A DNA stretch of 64,000 nt from Sphaerisporangium sp040683095 (lineage in GTDB: Bacteria; Actinomycetota; Actinomycetes; Streptosporangiales; Streptosporangiaceae): positions 1 through 64,000 of the forward strand of contig NZ_JBFBCI010000019.1 in the NCBI RefSeq assembly GCF_040683095.1, given 5' to 3'. Under the pieces are notes generated by a model. It made no database searches. It saw nothing but the letters and a program-made list of their open reading frames with translations, and was not told where the DNA came from. Below are positions 60,297 through 64,000 of this stretch, piece after piece (the stretch's first letter is position 1; each line of letters begins with the position of its first letter). A program made the translations under genes and the position numbers.

Positions 60297-61639
60297 CGAG
60301 CACCCCTTCGGTCGAGCGGACCCACGCCCCCGCTCGGCAGCCTCAGGAGCGCCGCTCCAGGCTGCCGAAGAAGGCACGCGTGGACCCGGTGACGATCATG
60401 ACGTTCTTCCTGGTCGTCCTGTTCGTCATGCCCGCCCGGTACGTCGTCGGCCCCCTCGGCGGCGCCGGTTCGCCGTCCTCGATGGTGGCCGTGCTGCTGC
60501 TGGTCTGGTATTTGATGTCCACCTTGTCCCCCCGGTGGACGCCGATCCGCGGACGCCAGCCCGTCCGCTCGGTCATCGTCTTCTTCGTCCTCGCCGTCCT
60601 CGCCAGCTACGTCGCCGCCAACACTCGCCCCCTGTCCGGCGACGAGCTGAACGCCGCCGACCTCGGGCTCGTGCTGGTCGCCGGGTGGGCCGGCATCGCG
60701 CTGGTCACCGCCGACGGCATCACCAGCATGGACCGGCTGGAGGTGCTGCGGCAGCGCATCGTCATGGGGGCGAGCTTCCCCGCGCTCGTCGCGATGGTGC
60801 AGTTCTTCACCGGCATCGAGGTCACCCAGTACCTCGCGCTGCCCGGCCTGGTCGAGAAGGGCTCGGCCGTGCTGTTCGAGCGCGAGGGCTTCTTCCGCCC
60901 GGCCGGCACCGCGACCCACCCCATCGAGCTCGGCGTCGTGCTCGCCGCCATCCTGCCGCTGGCGCTGCACGGCGCGCTCTTCTGCCACGTCCCCGAGCAG
61001 CGGCGCAAGCGATGGATCATGGTCGCGCTCATCGCCGCCGCGCTGCCGATGAGCGTGTCGCGCTCGGCGATCCTGGGCCTGTTCGTCGTGATGCTCGTGC
61101 TGCTGCCGACCTGGCCGTCGGAGTGGCGGCTCCGGGCGGTCCTGATCTTCGGCGCGTCGTCCATCCTGATGCGCCTGCTCATCCCCGGCCTGATCGGCAC
61201 GGTGCTCAACCTGGTGTCGGTCATCGGCTCGGACGAGAACTCCACCACGCGCACCGGCGACTACGACGCCGTCGTGGCGGCCGTCTCGCAACGCCCCTTG
61301 TTCGGGCAGGGCTTTGCGACCTATCTGCCGCGCATGTACCGCGTCATCGACAACCAGTACCTGATGTCGTCCCTGGAGACGGGGCTGGTGGGCCTGCTCG
61401 CGCTGATCGTCTTCCTGCTGGCGGGCTGGGTGCTGGCCCGCCGCGCCCGCCGCGCCGCGACCGACTACGAGACCCGCCACCTCGCCCAGTGCTTCGCGGC
61501 GTCCTCGGCCGTCGCCATCTTCGGGTTCGGCACCTTCGACGCCTTCAGCTTCCCCATGATCACCAACGTGATGTTCCTGATCCTGGGCTGCTGCGGCGCG
61601 CTCTGGCGCCTCCAGACCCAGCCCCGCGCGCACGCCTGA
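60293..61639 (+). CDS. O-antigen ligase/Wzy-like polymerase
   Basis: 448 residues from GTG 60293. About ten to twelve hydrophobic helices. The Wzy_C-type loop has EREGFFRPAGTATHPIELGV, and TGDYDAVVAAVSQRPLFGQG, then FATYLPRMYRVIDNQYL, is typical of O-antigen ligase family proteins. It joins lipid-linked repeat units outside the membrane. It sits directly after the Wzz-like gene, and no further cluster gene follows in the window. Confidence 0.88.
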   Translation: MTSTPSVERTHAPARQPQERRSRLPKKARVDPVTIMTFFLVVLFVMPARYVVGPLGGAGSPSSMVAVLLLVWYLMSTLSPRWTPIRGRQPVRSVIVFFVLAVLASYVAANTRPLSGDELNAADLGLVLVAGWAGIALVTADGITSMDRLEVLRQRIVMGASFPALVAMVQFFTGIEVTQYLALPGLVEKGSAVLFEREGFFRPAGTATHPIELGVVLAAILPLALHGALFCHVPEQRRKRWIMVALIAAALPMSVSRSAILGLFVVMLVLLPTWPSEWRLRAVLIFGASSILMRLLIPGLIGTVLNLVSVIGSDENSTTRTGDYDAVVAAVSQRPLFGQGFATYLPRMYRVIDNQYLMSSLETGLVGLLALIVFLLAGWVLARRARRAATDYETRHLAQCFAASSAVAIFGFGTFDAFSFPMITNVMFLILGCCGALWRLQTQPRAHA

Positions 61640-61806
61640 TCGCCTACCCGTACGGCCCCGGCAGACGCCCACTCCCGCCGGCGCGATGTCGCGCGCGTGA
61701 CGCGAAGACGACGCGGCCCCCGGGGGCCTTTCGGGGGGTCTGGGTTTGTCGGTGGCGCGGGCTAGCGTGGGTCGGCACACGAGGCAAGCGTGAGTAAGGG
61801 AAGACC

Positions 61807-62367
61807 ATGACCACACTCAAGAACCGGCCGAACACCGCACTTCTCGTCATCGACGTGCAGAACGGCAACGTCGACGGGGCTCACCAGCGCGACACGGTGG
61901 TCGCGAACATCGCCGGCCTCGTCGAGAAGGCGCGGCGCGAGCAGGTCCCCGTCGTCTGGGTCCAGCACTCCGACGAGCAGCTCGTGCGGGGCGGTGAAGA
62001 GTGGCGCATCGTCCCCGAACTCACCCGTGCCGACGCCGAGCCGCTCGTCGAGAAGAGCTACCCCGACTCCTTCGAGGACACCACCCTGGAGGCCGTTCTG
62101 TCGGGCCTCGGTGTCGGGCGCGTCGTCGTGACCGGCGCCCAGACCGACGCGTGCATCCGCTCGACGCTCCACGGCGCGCTCGTGCGGGGGTACGACGCCA
62201 CCCTCGTCAGTGACGCCCACACCACCGAGGACCTGACGGCCTGGGGCGCGCCCCCGCCCGCCCAGGTCATCGCCCACACGAACCTGTATTGGACCTACCA
62301 CACGGCCCCGGGGCGCACGGCCGGCACGGTGGAGACCGAGAACGTCGACTTCACCACCAAGTCCTGA
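61807..62367 (+). CDS. Isochorismatase-family cysteine hydrolase
   Basis: 186 residues, with AGGGAAGA before the ATG. Triad residues: Asp in LLVIDVQNGNVDGAHQ, Lys in LVEKSYPDSFEDT, Cys in VVVTGAQTDACIRSTLHGAL. Cysteine hydrolases of this family act on amides (nicotinamidase, carbamoylsarcosine amidase); the substrate is unknown. Stands alone. Confidence 0.88.
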   Translation: MTTLKNRPNTALLVIDVQNGNVDGAHQRDTVVANIAGLVEKARREQVPVVWVQHSDEQLVRGGEEWRIVPELTRADAEPLVEKSYPDSFEDTTLEAVLSGLGVGRVVVTGAQTDACIRSTLHGALVRGYDATLVSDAHTTEDLTAWGAPPPAQVIAHTNLYWTYHTAPGRTAGTVETENVDFTTKS

Positions 62368-62511
62368 GCCCCGGCGGCACGACATCGAGGTACGGCGGGG
62401 GCGGTGCCTGAGACGGCCTGGCCGTGACGCGCTCCCACTTACTTCCTTCCGGACGGCGCGTCACACCACAACGGGCGGACGTCGCCTGGCACGACACACT
62501 AAACTTGGGTT

Positions 62512-62527
62512 ATTCGCTCTCTTGAAT
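62512..62527. promoter_or_regulatory. Candidate Fur-family operator upstream of the fur-like gene
   Basis: ATTCGCTCTCTTGAAT is an inverted repeat (ATTC, 8 bases, GAAT) 31 bases before the regulator ATG. FurA/CatR proteins autoregulate furA-katG operons from an AT-richer palindrome in this position. Short arms, so tentative. Confidence 0.35.
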
Positions 62528-62558
62528 GGTTCGTGTTTGTGGCGATAGATTTGGTGCC

Positions 62559-62996
62559 ATGAGCGCACCCAAGACTCCGACCACCGCCGAGGAGCTGCGC
62601 GGGGCAGGCCTGCGGGTGACGGCCGCGCGTGTCGCGCTGCTCGAAACCGTCCGGGGTGGTGACCACCTCGGGGTCGAGGCGATCGCCTCCAGGGTGCGCG
62701 ACCGCTTGGGTCACATCTCCCTTCAAGCCGTGTACGAGGCCCTCCAGGCGCTCACCACGGCCGGGCTCGTACGCCGCATCGAACCGGCCGGCAGCCCCGC
62801 CCGGTTCGAGGGTCGCGTCGGGGACAACCACCACCACGTCGTCTGCAGGTCGTGCGGTGTCATCGGCGACGTCGACTGCGCGACCGGCGCGGCGCCGTGC
62901 CTCGACGCGTCCGACGACCACGGCTTCGCGATCGACGAGGCCGAGGTCATCTACTGGGGCCTGTGCCCTGGCTGTTCCACCGCCCGCAGTTCCTGA
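62559..62996 (+). CDS. furA: Fur-family regulator (FurA/CatR-like)
   Basis: 145 residues from the ATG at 62559. Winged helix AEELRGAGLRVTAARVALLE, HISLQAVYEALQALTTAGLV, RRIEPAGSPARFEGRVGDNH. Metal sites: HHHVVCRSCGVIGDVDC and CPGC. Located 29 bases before katG, which is the classic FurA-KatG peroxide-sensing pair in actinobacteria: oxidation of the regulator releases repression. Confidence 0.9.
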   Translation: MSAPKTPTTAEELRGAGLRVTAARVALLETVRGGDHLGVEAIASRVRDRLGHISLQAVYEALQALTTAGLVRRIEPAGSPARFEGRVGDNHHHVVCRSCGVIGDVDCATGAAPCLDASDDHGFAIDEAEVIYWGLCPGCSTARSS

Positions 62997-63025
62997 GCAC
63001 CGTCATTCAGTCCGGAAGGATTCCC

Positions 63026-64000
63026 ATGTCTGAGAACAATGATGCGATCGTCACAGACCCGAAGCCGGAGGGCGAAGGGGGCTGCCCGGTCGCGCACGGG
63101 CGCGCCCTGCACCCCGCTCAGGGCGGCGGCAACCAGCAGTGGTGGCCGGACCGGCTCAACCTGAAGATCCTTGCCAAGAACCCCGCCGTGGCCAACCCCC
63201 TCGGTGAAGAGTTCGACTACGCCGAGGCGTTCAAGAGCCTTGACCTCCCAGCCGTGAAGCGGGACATCGCCGAGGTGCTGACCACCTCGCAGGACTGGTG
63301 GCCGGCCGACTTCGGCCACTACGGCCCCTTCATGATCCGGATGGCGTGGCACAGCGCGGGCACCTACCGGATCAGCGACGGCCGCGGCGGCGCCGGGGCC
63401 GGCCAGCAGCGTTTCGCCCCGCTCAACAGCTGGCCGGACAACGTGAACCTCGACAAGGCCCGCCGCCTGCTGTGGCCGGTCAAGAAGAAGTACGGCCAGG
63501 CGCTGTCGTGGGCCGACCTCATGATCCTCGCCGGCAACGTCGCCCTGGAGTCGATGGGCTTCAAGACCTTCGGCTTCGCCGGCGGTCGCGCGGACGTCTG
63601 GGAGCCCGAGGAGGACGTCTACTGGGGCCCCGAGTCCACCTGGCTCGGCGACGAGCGCTACACCGGCGACCGCGAGCTGGAGAACCCCCTCGCCGCGGTC
63701 CAGATGGGCCTCATCTACGTCAACCCGGAGGGCCCGAACGGCAACCCGGACCCGCTCGCCGCGGCCCGCGACATCCGTGAGACGTTCCGCCGGATGGCGA
63801 TGAACGACGAGGAGACCGTCGCCCTGATCGCCGGCGGTCACACCTTCGGCAAGACCCACGGCGCGGGCCCGGCGGACCACGTCGGCGTCGCCCCCGAGGC
63901 CGCCCCGATCGAGCAGCAGGGCCTGGGCTGGAAGAGCACCTACGGCACCGGCAAGGGCGCGGACGCGATCGGCAGTGGTCTGGAGGTCACCTGGACCACG
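63026..64000 (+). CDS. katG: Catalase-peroxidase, 3' end outside the window
   Basis: First 325 codons, open to the window edge. The ATG at 63026 follows GGAAGGA. Peroxidase residues: MIRMAWHSAGTYR (distal Arg, Trp, His), Tyr in MGLIYVNPEGPNG and proximal His in ALIAGGHTFGKTHGAG. The Trp-Tyr-Met adduct partners Trp and Tyr are present; Met would be beyond the edge. Removes H2O2 with a heme cofactor in the cytoplasm. Controlled by the Fur-type gene upstream. Confidence 0.97.
   Translation, partial: MSENNDAIVTDPKPEGEGGCPVAHGRALHPAQGGGNQQWWPDRLNLKILAKNPAVANPLGEEFDYAEAFKSLDLPAVKRDIAEVLTTSQDWWPADFGHYGPFMIRMAWHSAGTYRISDGRGGAGAGQQRFAPLNSWPDNVNLDKARRLLWPVKKKYGQALSWADLMILAGNVALESMGFKTFGFAGGRADVWEPEEDVYWGPESTWLGDERYTGDRELENPLAAVQMGLIYVNPEGPNGNPDPLAAARDIRETFRRMAMNDEETVALIAGGHTFGKTHGAGPADHVGVAPEAAPIEQQGLGWKSTYGTGKGADAIGSGLEVTWTT

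Noticed and set aside
59757..60303. Minus-strand frame with an RERERE run near 60.2 kb
   Set aside because: It is the antisense of the PAPAPA-coding hexanucleotide repeat in the Wzz-like gene.

Overview
The window is high-GC DNA with Streptomyces-like gene content: SARP, DUF397/DUF5753, DUF742, DUF5999 and DUF6461 families, GTG starts and overlapping GTGA/ATGA stop-start junctions. This points to a filamentous actinomycete. I cannot name the genus from sequence alone. No rRNA, tRNA or CRISPR array was recognised by eye.

Region 1, 1-20.4 kb, is accessory and heavily rearranged. It opens with a lower-GC pair: a NucA/NucB-type nuclease and a DUF6461 protein. Two related serine recombinases follow on the minus strand. 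One (2848-4268) is broken by a frameshift and the other (14706-15116) is cut off after the catalytic domain. Between them lie a Phd/RelE-like toxin-antitoxin pair, IS3 and tyrosine-recombinase debris, a VanX-like D-Ala-D-Ala dipeptidase, a 1050-aa SARP/AfsR-type regulator, and two secreted wall hydrolases. The hydrolases have different catalytic domains but share a C-terminal repeat domain that is about 98% identical at DNA level. Two more TA modules (Phd/RelE-like, RHH/Doc), a vapBC remnant, a HAD-hydrolase relic and a truncated DUF5753/DUF397 pair complete the region.

Region 2, 20.4-45.6 kb, is mostly intact metabolism and regulation. It holds a dienelactone hydrolase with a DUF6295 protein, an NhaA antiporter fused to a thioredoxin-like domain, and two DJ-1/PfpI proteins. 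Next comes the most notable locus: a 1352-aa Pls/PosA-type membrane NRPS (A-T-transmembrane/acyltransferase-like) beside a diaminobutyrate-type aminotransferase, which suggests a cationic homopoly(amino acid) based on diaminobutyrate. Then follow an internally deleted WYL regulator, an SDR, an NB-ARC/LuxR regulator, a DUF5999-HATPase pair, a GH46 chitosanase with a candidate operator, an orphan IS605-type omega-RNA relic, a reduced conservon (histidine kinase + DUF742), an EamA transporter-GntR operon with a FadR-type operator, and an enoyl-CoA hydratase.

Region 3, 45.9-61.6 kb, is an exopolysaccharide cluster: a priming sugar-phosphate transferase, rmlA-rmlB-rmlD, an MFS transporter, two family-2 glycosyltransferases, a WecB/TagA transferase, a hexapeptide acetyltransferase, a beta-propeller protein, a parallel beta-helix lipoprotein, two Wzz-like membrane proteins and an O-antigen-ligase/Wzy-like polymerase. 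No rmlC or obvious Wzx flippase is present. The window ends with an isochorismatase-family hydrolase, a Fur-family regulator and the first half of katG.
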